Source: Campylobacter sputorum subsp. sputorum (lineage in GTDB: Bacteria > Campylobacterota > Campylobacteria > Campylobacterales > Campylobacteraceae). From it: a stretch of DNA of 64,000 bases. The stretch spans positions 496,001 through 560,000 of the forward strand of contig NZ_CP043427.1 in assembly GCF_008245005.1 (NCBI RefSeq), given 5' to 3'. Shown in pieces: positions 9,435 to 19,722 of this stretch. The notes beneath the pieces are model-generated. The model was not told the DNA's origin and did no database searches. It worked only from the letters and a program-made list of their open reading frames with translations. Within the stretch, counting starts at the first letter, position 1, and each line of letters opens with the position of its first letter. Both the position numbers and the translations under genes were made by a program.

Positions 9435-9693
9435 CTATCTTTTTTTCTAATTTTTCAATGTCATCTTTTGTTGCTAAATTTAAATCTTTTATAATGTCTT
9501 TTAAAATATCTTTTAAAATTTGCATATGTCTTTCGTGCTCATCTTCTCCTTTTTCGTATAGACTTTTTAGAAAAGCTTTGCTGTCTTCTTTGCTTAATTT
9601 ACCTTTTTGTTCCAAAGCATCTAGTTCTTTTTGAATTTTATCTTTTGTTGCTAAAAAGCCGCCAAGCCCTATGTAAAGTATATCTTTTAGCAT
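9418..9693 (-). CDS. Small phasin-like coiled-coil protein
   Basis: The 91-residue protein has a short hydrophobic start (DILYIGLGGFLAT), then a highly charged helical region rich in Lys, Glu and Asp with coiled-coil character. It resembles small phasin-family proteins annotated next to ABC1 kinases, but no catalytic motif is present and granule binding is not shown. It overlaps the downstream kinase gene by 17 bases, so the two are translated from one message. The start follows GGAGCAAATT. Function unknown; regulation or membrane attachment of the kinase is a guess. Confidence 0.6.
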   Translation of the reverse strand: MLKDILYIGLGGFLATKDKIQKELDALEQKGKLSKEDSKAFLKSLYEKGEDEHERHMQILKDILKDIIKDLNLATKDDIEKLEKKIDDKIL

Positions 9694-9940
9694 AATTTGC
9701 TCCTAAATTTTAATTTATAATACCGATTATATCATAAAAGCAATAACTAAATTTTTAAAATATAAATACTATGAATTTTAAAAAAATGGCGTTGATATTT
9801 GGTTGCAAAAGATGGTAAAAACTTGTTTTTTGTTTTGATAAAATTATAAATTAATAAAAATTTAGTGGATTATTTGCGTTAATCATTTTATCAAAATATT
9901 TTAGGTAAAATTTAAGACTAATAATTTTTAAGGATAACAA

Positions 9941-12712
9941 GTGGCAGATTTTTACAACCCAAAAGATATTGAAGATAAATTTTATAAAATTTGTGAAGAA
10001 CGCGGATATTTTGAGATAGATGGAAACAAAAGTATTCAAGAAGATGATAAGACATTTTGCATAATGATGCCACCACCAAATGTTACAGGAGTGCTTCATA
10101 TCGGACACGCATTAACTTTTACGCTTCAAGATATAATAACTCGTTATAAAAGAATGGATGGCTATAAAACGCTCTATCAACCAGGAATGGATCACGCAGG
10201 AATCGCAACTCAAAATGTAGTTGAAAAGCGTCTTCTTGCAAAAGGCATTACAAAAGAAGAGCTTGGGCGTGAAAAATTCCTTGATGAAGTGTGGAAATGG
10301 AAAGAACAAAGCGGCGGAACTATCTTAAAGCAAATGAGAAAATTAGGTATCACACCAGCTTGGTCAAGACTTCGTTTTACAATGGATGATGGCTTAAAAA
10401 GTGCTGTAAAAAAAGCTTTTGTAAATTTATACAACGCTGGACTGATAGTTCGTGGAAATTATATGGTAAATTGGTGCACGCATGATGGTGCATTAAGTGA
10501 TGTGGAAGTTGAGCATAAAGAAAATGCTGGAAAGCTTTATTATTTAAGATATTATTTAGCAGATGAGAATTTAACAAATTCAGCCAAAGAGAAACAAATT
10601 AATAAGGCAAAGTATCGTGCACTAAATTTGGAAAATTCGAGCGAAGAACAAACGAGATGTACTAATGGTGCTTCGCAGTGCAGTTCAAGTGAGAATTTTT
10701 CAAAGATGGCGTGCGAGACGAGCCGTTATGTTATAGTTGCTACAACTAGACCTGAAACATTCTTTGGCGACACCGCCATCATGGTAAATCCAAACGATGA
10801 GCGTTACAAGCATTTGATAGGCAAAAAGGTGATTTTACCTATCATTAACCGCGAAGTTGAGATAATAGCTGATGATTATGTAGATATGAGCTTTGGAACA
10901 GGCGTTGTAAAGGTAACTCCAGCTCATGATCAAAACGACTATGAAGTAGGAAATCGCCACGGCTTAGAATTTATTACTATATTTGATGAAAAAGGAATTT
11001 TAAACGATGAATGTGGCGAATTTAAGGGCTTAGAGCGACTTGAAGCAAGAGATAAGGTTGTTGAAAAACTTAGCAGTTTAGGAAATATTGAAAAAATAGA
11101 AGATTATACAAATCAAGTTGGGTATTGTTACCGCTGTAAAAATGTCGTTGAGCCTTACATTTCAAAGCAGTGGTTTGTTAAAAGCGATATCGCAAAAGAG
11201 GCTATAAAGGCTGTAAATGATGGCAAGGCAGAGTTTTTCCCAAGTCATTGGATAAATAGCTTTAATGCGTGGATGAGAGAGCTAAAAGACTGGTGCATTT
11301 CAAGGCAGCTTTGGTGGGGTCATCAAATCCCTGTATTTTACTGCGATGAATGTGGTTATGAGTGGGCTAGCGAAGAAGATATGCCAAAATGTTGTCCAAA
11401 ATGTGGCAAAAACCACTTTCATCAAGACCCTGATGTGCTTGATACTTGGTTTAGCAGCGGGATTTGGCCGTTTTCAACTCTTGGCTGGGGAAATGGCGAA
11501 GCGTATAAAGATGAGAAGTGGTTTGAAAATGATTTAAATGAGTTTTATCCAAACACTATGCTTATAACTGGCTTTGATATACTCTTTTTCTGGGTTGCAA
11601 GGATGATGTTTCAAAGCCAAAACGCTTTGGAAAAATTACCATTTAAAGATATCTATTTACACGCTTTAGTTAAAACTGCTGATGGCTCAAAAATGAGTAA
11701 AAGTAGCGGAAATGTTATAGATCCGCTTGTTAAAATAGATGAGTATAGTGCTGATATTTTACGCTTTACGCTCGCACTTCTTTGCGTTCAAGGGCGTGAT
11801 ATCAGGCTTAGCGAAGAAAAAATGGTACTAGTTAGAAATTTTACAAACAAACTTTATAACGCTCATAAATATTTACTAATGAATGCTCCTAAATTCCCTG
11901 ATTTAAATGAGTGTGAGATAAAAACTAAACTTGGTTTGTATTTGCATAGCAGATTTAAAGTTTGTGTAAATGAAGTTCGCACAAATTTAGATACTTATAG
12001 ATTTAACGATGCTGCAAATACCTTGTATAAATTTTTATGGGATGAGTTTTGCGACTGGGGCATTGAGTTAAGTAAGGCTGAAAAAGAAAGCGTTGTAGAA
12101 CTTGGAGCGATTTTTAAAGAAGCTATGAAGCTACTTAGCCCATTTATGCCGTTTTTAAGTGAGTATTTATACCACGAACTAAGTGGTTCAAATTTAGAAA
12201 ATTCTAAGTCTATAATGCTCTCAAACTATCCTAAAATTTCAAAAAATGATGAAGAGATAGAAAAACTTTTTAGTATTTTAATAGAAGCTGTTATTTCAAT
12301 TCGCCGTGCAAAAGCTGTGATTGATTTAGGAAATTCAAAGATTCCACTTGCTTATGTAAAGTTAAATAGCGATATTGATTTAAATGACGCTATAAAATTT
12401 ATAAAACTTTTATCAAAATGTGAAGATGTTAAATTTACAGATTCTAAGATAGAAAATTCTATTACTGATGTAAGCGGGAATTTAAGCACATTTGTGCCGC
12501 TAAGTGGAGTTGATACAAGCGAGTTTATAAAACGCCTTAACGCTCAAAAAACCAAACTTGAAAAAGAGATTGCAAAGCTAGAAAATATGCTTGGAAACGA
12601 AAAATTTATAGCAAACGCTCCAGCTTCAGTTATAGAAACAAATAAAGCAGGTTTGCAAAACGCTAAAACTCAGCTTGAAAAAGTTTTAAGTGAGCTTTCA
12701 AATTTTGCTTAA
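9941..12712 (+). CDS. valS: Valyl-tRNA synthetase with an unusual editing-domain insert
   Basis: ValS charges tRNA-Val. The 923-residue class I synthetase starts with GTG. It carries PPPNVTGVLHIGHALT (HIGH motif), the editing domain with ATTRPETFFGDTA, zinc-type cysteines (CDECGYEW, CCPKCG), KMSKSSGN, and a C-terminal coiled coil. Between YYLRYYLADENL and the editing motif lies an extra segment of roughly 55 residues (about 205-262). Part of it is serine- and cysteine-rich (EEQTRCTNGASQCSSSENF) and its bases 10630-10725 are richer in G and C than the flanks. The frame is intact, so the enzyme is probably functional. The upstream region 9694-9940 shows nothing definite beyond AT-rich sequence. 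Confidence 0.95.
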   Translation: MADFYNPKDIEDKFYKICEERGYFEIDGNKSIQEDDKTFCIMMPPPNVTGVLHIGHALTFTLQDIITRYKRMDGYKTLYQPGMDHAGIATQNVVEKRLLAKGITKEELGREKFLDEVWKWKEQSGGTILKQMRKLGITPAWSRLRFTMDDGLKSAVKKAFVNLYNAGLIVRGNYMVNWCTHDGALSDVEVEHKENAGKLYYLRYYLADENLTNSAKEKQINKAKYRALNLENSSEEQTRCTNGASQCSSSENFSKMACETSRYVIVATTRPETFFGDTAIMVNPNDERYKHLIGKKVILPIINREVEIIADDYVDMSFGTGVVKVTPAHDQNDYEVGNRHGLEFITIFDEKGILNDECGEFKGLERLEARDKVVEKLSSLGNIEKIEDYTNQVGYCYRCKNVVEPYISKQWFVKSDIAKEAIKAVNDGKAEFFPSHWINSFNAWMRELKDWCISRQLWWGHQIPVFYCDECGYEWASEEDMPKCCPKCGKNHFHQDPDVLDTWFSSGIWPFSTLGWGNGEAYKDEKWFENDLNEFYPNTMLITGFDILFFWVARMMFQSQNALEKLPFKDIYLHALVKTADGSKMSKSSGNVIDPLVKIDEYSADILRFTLALLCVQGRDIRLSEEKMVLVRNFTNKLYNAHKYLLMNAPKFPDLNECEIKTKLGLYLHSRFKVCVNEVRTNLDTYRFNDAANTLYKFLWDEFCDWGIELSKAEKESVVELGAIFKEAMKLLSPFMPFLSEYLYHELSGSNLENSKSIMLSNYPKISKNDEEIEKLFSILIEAVISIRRAKAVIDLGNSKIPLAYVKLNSDIDLNDAIKFIKLLSKCEDVKFTDSKIENSITDVSGNLSTFVPLSGVDTSEFIKRLNAQKTKLEKEIAKLENMLGNEKFIANAPASVIETNKAGLQNAKTQLEKVLSELSNFA

Positions 12713-12925
12713 TTATTTATAGTTACCAAAAGTTACACAATTTAATATAATTCTAGATGGTTTTTAGTGTCAAATAAGTCTAAAAAGCTATCTAGAATTT
12801 ATAAAACTAATGCAATTTATATCCTAAAATCGCATAATTTGTATAAAGTATCTTATAACAATTTCAATTAAATTTAATATGATTTTTATTATCAATTAAT
12901 TATTTACTTGTTTATTTATGCAATC

Positions 12926-12931
12926 TATAAT
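12926..12931 (+). promoter_or_regulatory. -10 box for the aldehyde dehydrogenase gene
   Basis: TATAAT in CAATCTATAATAAAA lies 33 bases before the ATG. The rest of the 251-base spacer after valS is AT-rich. It contains two related stretches, TCTAGATGGTTTTTAG and its partial complement CTAAAAAGCTATCTAGA, that may form a weak hairpin ending valS transcription. Confidence 0.45.
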
Positions 12932-12963
12932 AAAAATACAAAATAAAATTTAAAGGAGAAAAT

Positions 12964-14424
12964 ATGTCTAAGTTACAAGAAAATTATGGTTTGTTTATAG
13001 ATGGAGAGTTTGTAAAAGCTGAAAATTCAGCTACAATCGACACTTACAATCCTGCAAACGGTAAAAAAATAGCAAGCATTGCAGATGCAAGTAAAGATGA
13101 TGTAGATAAAGCTTACAAGGCAGCTAGAAAAGCATTTGATAAATTTAGACATAGCACAGTAACTGAGCGAAGCAAAATACTAAATAAAATAGCTGAAATT
13201 ATAGATGAGAATGCTAAATTTTTAGCAGAAGTTGAAAGTATGGAAAATGGAAAACCTATACGAGAAACGCTAAATGTTGATATACCTTATGCTGCGGAGC
13301 ATTTTAGGTATTTTGCTGGTGTTATACAAGGCGAAGAGGGAAGTTCAAATGTTTTGGATGAAAAACAGCTTTCTATAGTTTTAAGAGAGCCAATTGGCGT
13401 GGTCGGTCAGATAGTTCCGTGGAATTTTCCATTTTTAATGGCTGCTTGGAAGTTGGCTCCTGTTATAGCCGCTGGAGATACAAGCGTGTTTAAACCATCA
13501 TCTGAGACAAGTTTGAGTGTTTTAGAGTTAATGAGGCTTATAAAAGATGTTTTGCCAAAAGGTGTTGTAAATGTTGTTACTGGAAAAGGCTCAAAAGCAG
13601 GAGAGTATCTAAAAAATCATCCAGGTTTAGATAAACTTGCATTTACTGGTTCAACCGAGATAGGTAGAGATATAGCTTTAGCGGCTGCAGAAAAACTTAT
13701 ACCAGCTACACTTGAACTTGGCGGCAAAAGTGCAAATATCATATATGCTGATGCAAGCTGGGAAAAAGCACTTGATGGTGTGCAGATGGGAATTTTGTTT
13801 AATCAAGGTCAGGTTTGTTGTGCGGGAAGTAGAATTTTTGTAGAAGAAGCAATTTATGATAAATTTGTAGATGCTTTGGTTGAAAAATTTAAAGCTATAA
13901 AAGTTGGAGATCCACTAGATCCAAATACTCAAATGGGCTCACAGATAAATGAAAATCAAGCTAAAAAAATTTTAGATTATGTTGAGATTGGTAAAAAAGA
14001 AGGTGCAACTGTAGCAGTTGGCGGAAAAAACGCAAATTGCGGCAAAAGCTTTGTGGAGCCAACTTTACTAACAAATGTAACAAATGATATGAGAGTTGCA
14101 AGAGAGGAGATTTTTGGTCCTGTTGGCGTTGTGATTAAATTTAAAAACTATGATGAGCTTATAAAAATGGTAAATGATAGTGAGTATGGTTTAGGTGGCG
14201 GTGTGTTTACAAACGATATCACAAAAGCACTAAATACCGCAAGAGCTATGGAAACTGGTCGTGTTTGGGTAAATTGTTACAATCAAATTCCAGCTGGTTC
14301 TCCATTTGGCGGATATAAAAACTCAGGCATTGGAAGAGAAACTCATAAAGTCATTTTAGAGCACTATACTCAAATGAAAAATATTATGATAGATTTAACA
14401 GGAAAAATAAGCGGATTTTATTAA
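12964..14424 (+). CDS. NAD(P)-dependent aldehyde dehydrogenase
   Basis: This cytosolic enzyme oxidises an aldehyde to the acid. The 486-residue product has the full family signature: the cofactor loop GQIVPWNFPF, FTGSTEIGRD, the general-base glutamate in LELGGKSAN and the catalytic cysteine in GQVCCAGSR. The motif EEIFGPV and the C-terminal PFGGYKNSGIGRE are also present. The ribosome binding site is AAAGGAG. It is a monocistronic unit with its own promoter and a strong terminator. The natural substrate (acetaldehyde or another) cannot be told from sequence. Confidence 0.93.
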   Translation: MSKLQENYGLFIDGEFVKAENSATIDTYNPANGKKIASIADASKDDVDKAYKAARKAFDKFRHSTVTERSKILNKIAEIIDENAKFLAEVESMENGKPIRETLNVDIPYAAEHFRYFAGVIQGEEGSSNVLDEKQLSIVLREPIGVVGQIVPWNFPFLMAAWKLAPVIAAGDTSVFKPSSETSLSVLELMRLIKDVLPKGVVNVVTGKGSKAGEYLKNHPGLDKLAFTGSTEIGRDIALAAAEKLIPATLELGGKSANIIYADASWEKALDGVQMGILFNQGQVCCAGSRIFVEEAIYDKFVDALVEKFKAIKVGDPLDPNTQMGSQINENQAKKILDYVEIGKKEGATVAVGGKNANCGKSFVEPTLLTNVTNDMRVAREEIFGPVGVVIKFKNYDELIKMVNDSEYGLGGGVFTNDITKALNTARAMETGRVWVNCYNQIPAGSPFGGYKNSGIGRETHKVILEHYTQMKNIMIDLTGKISGFY

Positions 14425-14427
14425 GAT

Positions 14428-14450
14428 TATCGCCACTTTTTGTGGCGATA
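14428..14450. terminator. Bidirectional terminator between aldehyde dehydrogenase and the TOBE gene
   Basis: TATCGCCAC and GTGGCGATA form a perfect 9-bp stem around a TTTTT loop in the 28-base gap between two convergent genes. T-rich sequence follows on the plus strand. Confidence 0.75.
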
Positions 14451-14452
14451 TG

Positions 14453-14872
14453 TTATTTTACGCCAACGATTATATTTGTAGCTTTTATCATAGCTGTAAC
14501 GCTGTCGCCTTGTTTTAAATTTAAGCTTTGAGTGGATTCTTTTGTTATGACTGATGAAATTTCTAAGCCATCTGAATTTATTGTGATTTTAGACATTACA
14601 TCGCCTAGTTCGATATCTTTTACTTTTCCAGTTATTTGATTTGTTGCACTAAATTTCAAAGAGTTATCTTTTGAAATGATTACATTTATTGCCTTAAATA
14701 TAAAATAAGCCTCTTTTCCAACTTTTAAGTCTAGATTTTTTTCAGATTCAACCGTAACTGTTGCCTTGAAAACTTTACCGCAAGATGATTTTGCACTTAT
14801 GAGAGAATTAACACTTCCTGTTTTTATCTCGGTAATTTGTGTTTTGATTTGATTTCTTGCACCTATTTTCAT
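14453..14872 (-). CDS. Twin TOBE-domain molybdate-binding protein (Mop-like)
   Basis: The 139-residue protein consists of two TOBE/Mop repeats, about residues 1-68 and 70-139. Each begins with a pattern like SATNQITGKVKDIELG and ends with ATNIIVG or KAINVII. Such molbindins bind molybdate or tungstate in the cytosol and buffer or sense it. A role in feeding molybdenum cofactor enzymes such as NapA is plausible, but no molybdate transporter lies next to it. The start follows AAGGAGTAAAA and the gene is probably transcribed alone. Its end faces aldehyde dehydrogenase across a shared terminator. Confidence 0.85.
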   Translation of the reverse strand: MKIGARNQIKTQITEIKTGSVNSLISAKSSCGKVFKATVTVESEKNLDLKVGKEAYFIFKAINVIISKDNSLKFSATNQITGKVKDIELGDVMSKITINSDGLEISSVITKESTQSLNLKQGDSVTAMIKATNIIVGVK

Positions 14873-14967
14873 TTTTACTCCTTATTTAAATTTAAGTTTA
14901 TTATATCATTTATATTATTTTAAAACAAACTTAGCTAACATAAAATTATCAAATAAAAAGGTATCGT

Positions 14968-15837
14968 TTGAGACAAAAATTAAAAAATATTTATGATAAA
15001 ATATATAAAACCGCAAATCTTGTATATGACGAAGATTTGATGCATTTTTCGGCAAGTCTTAGCTTTCATACGCTTCTTTCTATCATACCTGTTTTGCTTA
15101 TCTCTTTTAGTATTTTTACACAACTTCCAAGTTTTGATGAGTATTATATAAAGATAAAAAATTTTGTTTTTTCTTCGCTTTTACCAACTCATCAAGATAC
15201 GGTTTCAACCTATGTAGAGCAGTTTTTAAAAAACTCTTCAAGTCTTGGTTTTATTGGATTTGGTGCGATAATTTTTACATCTATTATGTTTTTTAGTGAT
15301 TATGAGTATATTATAAATAAAATAACAGGTGCAAAAAGTAGAGGATTTTGGAGAAATGTTAGTTCGTATTGGACGCTTATAACCTTAGCTCCACTTGGAC
15401 TTGGGGCTTCTTTTTTTCTATCAAATAAAATACAAAGTATTTTAGACTCAAACTATCTAACTGATTGGATAAACATACTTGCTATACTTCCATATATAAT
15501 CATTTGGGCGATATTTTGCGTTACTTATACTATATCAATAAACAAAAAAATAGATATAAAAAACATAATCATAGCTTCATTTTTAGCCAGTCTTGCTTGG
15601 GATATATCTAAGATAGGTTTTGTTGCATATGCGGTTTATAATAAAACTTATCTTAGCATATATGGGTCATTTTCTGTGCTTTTGTTTTTCTTTGTGTGGA
15701 TATATCTTTCGTGGATAATATTTTTATATGGCGTTAGAATTTGCAAGATTTTAGATGATTTAGATAAGAGTAAAAAATGGCAAAATTCCGAACAAAACGA
15801 CAAAAACAGCGACGAATTTGTATCTAATGGCGATTAA
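14968..15837 (+). CDS. YihY/virulence factor BrkB family membrane protein
   Basis: The 289-residue inner-membrane protein belongs to the YihY/BrkB (formerly RNase BN) family, with about six predicted helices. The N-terminal ALSFHTLLSIIP-like motif is present as SASLSFHTLLSIIPVLL, and a late YGSFSVLLFFFVWIYLSW is typical. The start codon is TTG at 14968, preceded by AAAAAGG at a good distance. The function of the family is not settled. Its last 78 bases overlap the convergent comEC gene on the other strand, which is unusually long. Confidence 0.85.
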   Translation: MRQKLKNIYDKIYKTANLVYDEDLMHFSASLSFHTLLSIIPVLLISFSIFTQLPSFDEYYIKIKNFVFSSLLPTHQDTVSTYVEQFLKNSSSLGFIGFGAIIFTSIMFFSDYEYIINKITGAKSRGFWRNVSSYWTLITLAPLGLGASFFLSNKIQSILDSNYLTDWINILAILPYIIIWAIFCVTYTISINKKIDIKNIIIASFLASLAWDISKIGFVAYAVYNKTYLSIYGSFSVLLFFFVWIYLSWIIFLYGVRICKILDDLDKSKKWQNSEQNDKNSDEFVSNGD

Positions 15838-17016
15838 TGAGAGTAAATTTAGGGCATAAAATTGCCAAGATTGTATTTTTACCATAGTGTATTCAAGCCT
15901 GATAGAAGAAAAATTTATTAAAACAAAATCTAAAAAATCCCCATAACCACATAAATGAGCAAATACACTTAATGGATAAAAAACTCCAAAAATTGCAGTT
16001 AGCGGCACTACGAAGAGTTGCTGAAAGCTTAGTAGTGGAAAAAAGTATAATACCGGTATAACCATAGCTAAAAATGTCCATATGTTTAGAAATATCAAAT
16101 TTATCCAAAGTGGAAATTTATGATAAAAGTGATTTATGTAAAGATATATGTAAAAAACTCCAAGCATAGAAAAATAAAAGCCGATTGAAAAAATTAACGA
16201 TGGAAATATGCAAATAGCTATCATAGCTGTTAGAAATAGTGTTTGAAAATTAAAGATTTTTAAATTTCTACTTATAAAATAAAAGCCTATTAACCCCATT
16301 AAAACAGATCTAAAAAATGACGGCACAAAATTAATTAAATAAAGATAAAAACAAAGCAGTGTAAAAACTGCTATGCTTATGTCAAATTTGGAATTTCTAT
16401 ATGGAAAATGCCTATTTTGAAAAAATTTATAAATTGGTAAAAATATTATAAATGAAAAAGAAAATATTATGCCAGCGTGGTATCCACTTATGGCAACAAG
16501 ATGCGAAATTCCCCAAAAATACACATCTTCTCTTAATTCTTTGCTAATAGGTGTTGCTAAAAATAGTGCTGAGTAAAATTCACCCATTTTTTCATTACTA
16601 TGTTGTGATTTAATTAAATTTGAGAGTTTTGTTGAGATATTATTTGATACGCTAGTGATTTTTCTTGCAAAACTTGGTGCGTAAAACGTGCCTTTTAAAT
16701 AGTCTTTAAATTTGATATTTTTTGTATAAAATCCAAAATGTAGCATATCATTTGATTTTATAGTGCTGTTTTTATTTATAGTTGTGTAAATTTTGCCATA
16801 ATCTGTTTTAATCTTTAAAACTCTATAAGTTCTATTTTTGTTATTTGTTTTTAAGTATGAGGCTAAAATTTGACCATTTGTAAAAATTTTATCTTTGGAT
16901 TTTAAATTTATAAACTCAGTATAACTAAAAGTAACATTTGCTATAAAAATAAATATGCAAACAAATGAAAAAATGGCTATTTCTCTTCTTTTTTGAAAAA
17001 GAGAAATAGTACTCAA
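15760..17016 (-). CDS. comEC: ComEC/Rec2-family competence protein
   Basis: ComEC forms the inner-membrane channel for single-stranded DNA in natural transformation. The 418-residue product has a soluble N-terminal (OB-like) region after the first helix. The hallmark ISGYHAGIIFS follows near residue 185, then many membrane helices of the competence domain. It lacks the C-terminal beta-lactamase domain of long ComEC proteins, as is usual in Campylobacter. The start codon is TTG, immediately after the dnaB stop with the dnaB end GAAGAG as a possible ribosome binding site. So the two are probably coupled. The 3' end overlaps the convergent yihY-like gene by 78 bases. Confidence 0.85.
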   Translation of the reverse strand: MSTISLFQKRREIAIFSFVCIFIFIANVTFSYTEFINLKSKDKIFTNGQILASYLKTNNKNRTYRVLKIKTDYGKIYTTINKNSTIKSNDMLHFGFYTKNIKFKDYLKGTFYAPSFARKITSVSNNISTKLSNLIKSQHSNEKMGEFYSALFLATPISKELREDVYFWGISHLVAISGYHAGIIFSFSFIIFLPIYKFFQNRHFPYRNSKFDISIAVFTLLCFYLYLINFVPSFFRSVLMGLIGFYFISRNLKIFNFQTLFLTAMIAICIFPSLIFSIGFYFSMLGVFYIYLYINHFYHKFPLWINLIFLNIWTFLAMVIPVLYFFPLLSFQQLFVVPLTAIFGVFYPLSVFAHLCGYGDFLDFVLINFSSIRLEYTMVKIQSWQFYALNLLSLIAIRYKFVAVFVVLFGILPFFTLI

Positions 17017-17018
17017 AA

Positions 17019-18422
17019 CTACTCTTCAAAAGTTGAAATTTCGCTAGGTCCCATGTAGTTTTTATCGACAAATCTTGAGTATTCTTTGTGAAATATCACA
17101 TTTACTCTACCTGTTGGACCATTTCTGTTTTTGCCTACGATTATTTCAGCATCTTCTTCTAATTTGTTTGGTATGAAATTTCTTTGATATTCTTTACCTT
17201 CAAGCTTGGCTTTTTTCTCTCTTTCTTTTTCTTCTTTTTCAAGATAAATTTCTTCTCTATAAACAAATAAGATTAAGTCAGCATCTTGCTCTATAGCACC
17301 ACTTTCTCTTAAATCGCTAAGCATTGGCGTTTTATCATTTCTTGCTTCTAAGCTTCTGTTTAGTTGTGAAAGTGCGATTATTGGCATATCAAGTTCTCTT
17401 GCTAGTAGTTTTAATCCTCTTGAAATTTCAGCAACCTGTAAATGTCTTTCGTTAAATGAGCTAGAACTTGTCATAAGTCCTATGTAGTCTATAACGCATA
17501 AAGAAATTTCGCCATGGGCTGCTTTTAGTTTGCGAAGTTGAGAGCGAACTTGATGGATATTTACATATCCGCCATCGTGAATAAAGATTTTCTTTTCGCT
17601 AAGAGCTTGTGATGCATCGCTAATCCTACTCCACTGATCATCGTTTAGTTTTGCACTTAAAAGATCTTGCAATGGTATAGAGGTTTTTGAACTCATCATT
17701 CTAAGCATTACCTGCATTGCATCCATTTCAAGTGAAAACATAACGACCCCACCACCATTATATGCAACATTTAACATTAAATTTAAAACAAGAGTTGTTT
17801 TACCCATACCAGGACGACCTGCTATTATGATAAGTTCGCCCTTTTTAAAGCCTTTTGTCATCTCGTTTAATTCTCTAAAACCTGTATCTATGCCAACTAT
17901 ATCTCTATCATCTTTGTCTTTTTGCTCTCTTAAATAACTTGCAACTTCTGAGACTATTTCAGGACTTTCTTTTATCCTGGCGTCTTTATTTTCATCAACT
18001 AACTCATATAAATCTTTACTAATATTATCAACCATATCAAGAGAATTTATATCTTCGCTAACTTTTTGTGGTATTTTGTGTGCAAGTTTTACTAATGAGC
18101 GTTTTATTGATTTATCTTTTAGCTCTTTTGCATATGGTTTTATATCAATTATGCTATTTGTTGCTAAAATTTCTACTAAAGTTTGTTCATCATAGTCATT
18201 TCCTAGTTTTTTCTTAAGAAAAGAAGTATCTATCGGTAAGTTTTCATTCATACAAATTATCATAGATTTAAACACATCGCTATGACTTTTTAGATAAAAA
18301 TCCCCTGGTTTTATAATGTCATAAACCTCTGAAAACATATCGTTATTATATATTATACTTTTTAAAATAGCTCTTTCCATACTTATGTCAAAGAGATTTG
18401 AGTTTATTATTTCATTTGCCAT
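17019..18422 (-). CDS. dnaB: Replicative DNA helicase DnaB
   Basis: DnaB unwinds DNA at the replication fork as a hexamer. The 467-residue protein has the N-terminal DnaG-interacting helical domain and a RecA-like domain with Walker A (GRPGMGKTT, near residue 205). Walker B ([10 protein letters not shown]) and [21 protein letters not shown] motifs follow. It overlaps the end of ispG by 11 bases and leads directly into comEC, forming an ispG-dnaB-comEC unit. A normal length and complete motifs make the assignment firm. Confidence 0.96.
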   Translation of the reverse strand: MANEIINSNLFDISMERAILKSIIYNNDMFSEVYDIIKPGDFYLKSHSDVFKSMIICMNENLPIDTSFLKKKLGNDYDEQTLVEILATNSIIDIKPYAKELKDKSIKRSLVKLAHKIPQKVSEDINSLDMVDNISKDLYELVDENKDARIKESPEIVSEVASYLREQKDKDDRDIVGIDTGFRELNEMTKGFKKGELIIIAGRPGMGKTTLVLNLMLNVAYNGGGVVMFSLEMDAMQVMLRMMSSKTSIPLQDLLSAKLNDDQWSRISDASQALSEKKIFIHDGGYVNIHQVRSQLRKLKAAHGEISLCVIDYIGLMTSSSSFNERHLQVAEISRGLKLLARELDMPIIALSQLNRSLEARNDKTPMLSDLRESGAIEQDADLILFVYREEIYLEKEEKEREKKAKLEGKEYQRNFIPNKLEEDAEIIVGKNRNGPTGRVNVIFHKEYSRFVDKNYMGPSEISTFEE

Positions 18423-19476
18423 TTCTTATCTTTATCTCATCGTTTAATTCATCTAAAAATTTATCAAGAATTTTATCTTGTGGCATTTTTGCTACTATTT
18501 CACCATGTCTTATCACAAGTCCGCCATCTTTTCCAAAAGCTATCGCTACATCGGCTCCTTTTGCTTCACCAAGTGCATTTACAACACATCCCATCACTGA
18601 GACATTTAAAGGTTCTTTTATGTGTGCTGTTTTTTCTTCTACCATTTTTACAACACTTACTAAATCGCTTTGCAAACGCCCACAAGTTGGACAAGAGATT
18701 ATATTTATACCGCTTTGTTGCCTGCCACTATCTTGAAGTATAGCTTTTGCTACTTTTATCTCCTCTTCAAGTTCGCCAGTTATAGAAACACGCATTGTAT
18801 CCCCGATACCTTCCATTAAAAGTGAGCCAAGAGCCATAGCACTTTTTATGGTTGCGTGAAATTTGGTTCCAGCTTCTGTTACACCAAGATGGAATGGATA
18901 ATCTACAAGCGGTCTTAATTTTCTATAAGCTGCGACTGTTTGAACTGTGTCTGAGCTTTTTAATGATATTGCAATATCATTAAAATCAAAATCTTCTAAT
19001 AACTTTATGTTATATAGTCCAGATTCTATCATAGCCTCAACATTTCTTCCGTATTTTTCTTCAAACTGCTTTTCTAAAGAGCCCCAATTTACGCCTATTC
19101 TTATAGGTATTTTTCTTTCTTTGCACGCATCAACTACGGCTTTTATTCTCTCTTTTCCGCCTATATTTCCAGGATTTATACGCACAGCATCCACAAAAGG
19201 AGCAACCTCTAACGCAAGGCGGTAGTTAAAGTGTATATCAGAAACTATAGGCAATGGACTTTGTTTTTTTATCTCTTTAAGTGCTTTTGCGTCTTCGTGA
19301 TCTAACACAGCACAACGCACTATGTTTGCTCCTGCGAAGTATAGTCTATTTATCTGCTCAAGTGTAGCAGCGATATCTTTTGTCTTTGAAAATGTCATAG
19401 ACTGCACAGAAATAGGAGCATCTCCACCAACTGCAACATCTCCAACAAATATTTTTTTTGTTTTATATCTTTGCAT
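18412..19476 (-). CDS. ispG: 4-hydroxy-3-methylbut-2-enyl diphosphate synthase (IspG/GcpE)
   Basis: IspG is the iron-sulfur enzyme of the methylerythritol phosphate pathway that reduces methylerythritol cyclodiphosphate. The 354-residue protein starts [18 protein letters not shown] and carries the TIM-barrel motif [12 protein letters not shown]. The cluster ligands are in SCPTCGR and [16 protein letters not shown]. Length is normal for the bacterial form. The gene is first in a run with dnaB and comEC. The upstream 246 bases separate it from the divergent Met/His-rich gene. Confidence 0.96.
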   Translation of the reverse strand: MQRYKTKKIFVGDVAVGGDAPISVQSMTFSKTKDIAATLEQINRLYFAGANIVRCAVLDHEDAKALKEIKKQSPLPIVSDIHFNYRLALEVAPFVDAVRINPGNIGGKERIKAVVDACKERKIPIRIGVNWGSLEKQFEEKYGRNVEAMIESGLYNIKLLEDFDFNDIAISLKSSDTVQTVAAYRKLRPLVDYPFHLGVTEAGTKFHATIKSAMALGSLLMEGIGDTMRVSITGELEEEIKVAKAILQDSGRQQSGINIISCPTCGRLQSDLVSVVKMVEEKTAHIKEPLNVSVMGCVVNALGEAKGADVAIAFGKDGGLVIRHGEIVAKMPQDKILDKFLDELNDEIKIRNGK

Positions 19477-19722
19477 AAATTTATAAGCTTTCTTTGTAAA
19501 AATTAAGAAATATTGTATAAAAAATCGGTTAAATTTAAGCTTTATAAGTTTATATTATAGTAATATATAAATTTGAAAATTTTTTTTATATTGACAAATT
19601 TATTTAAGTCAATGAAATAAATAATTGTATTAACAAAGTTTATTTTGTATTAGATAGATAATTCACAATCACTTAACAACTTTTTTATACAATTACATCA
19701 AATATATTTTAAGGAGAGCAAA

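Noticed and set aside
18412-18743. Leu/Phe-rich plus-strand frames over ispG
   Set aside because: They are complementary shadows of ispG, which has all its cluster-binding motifs.
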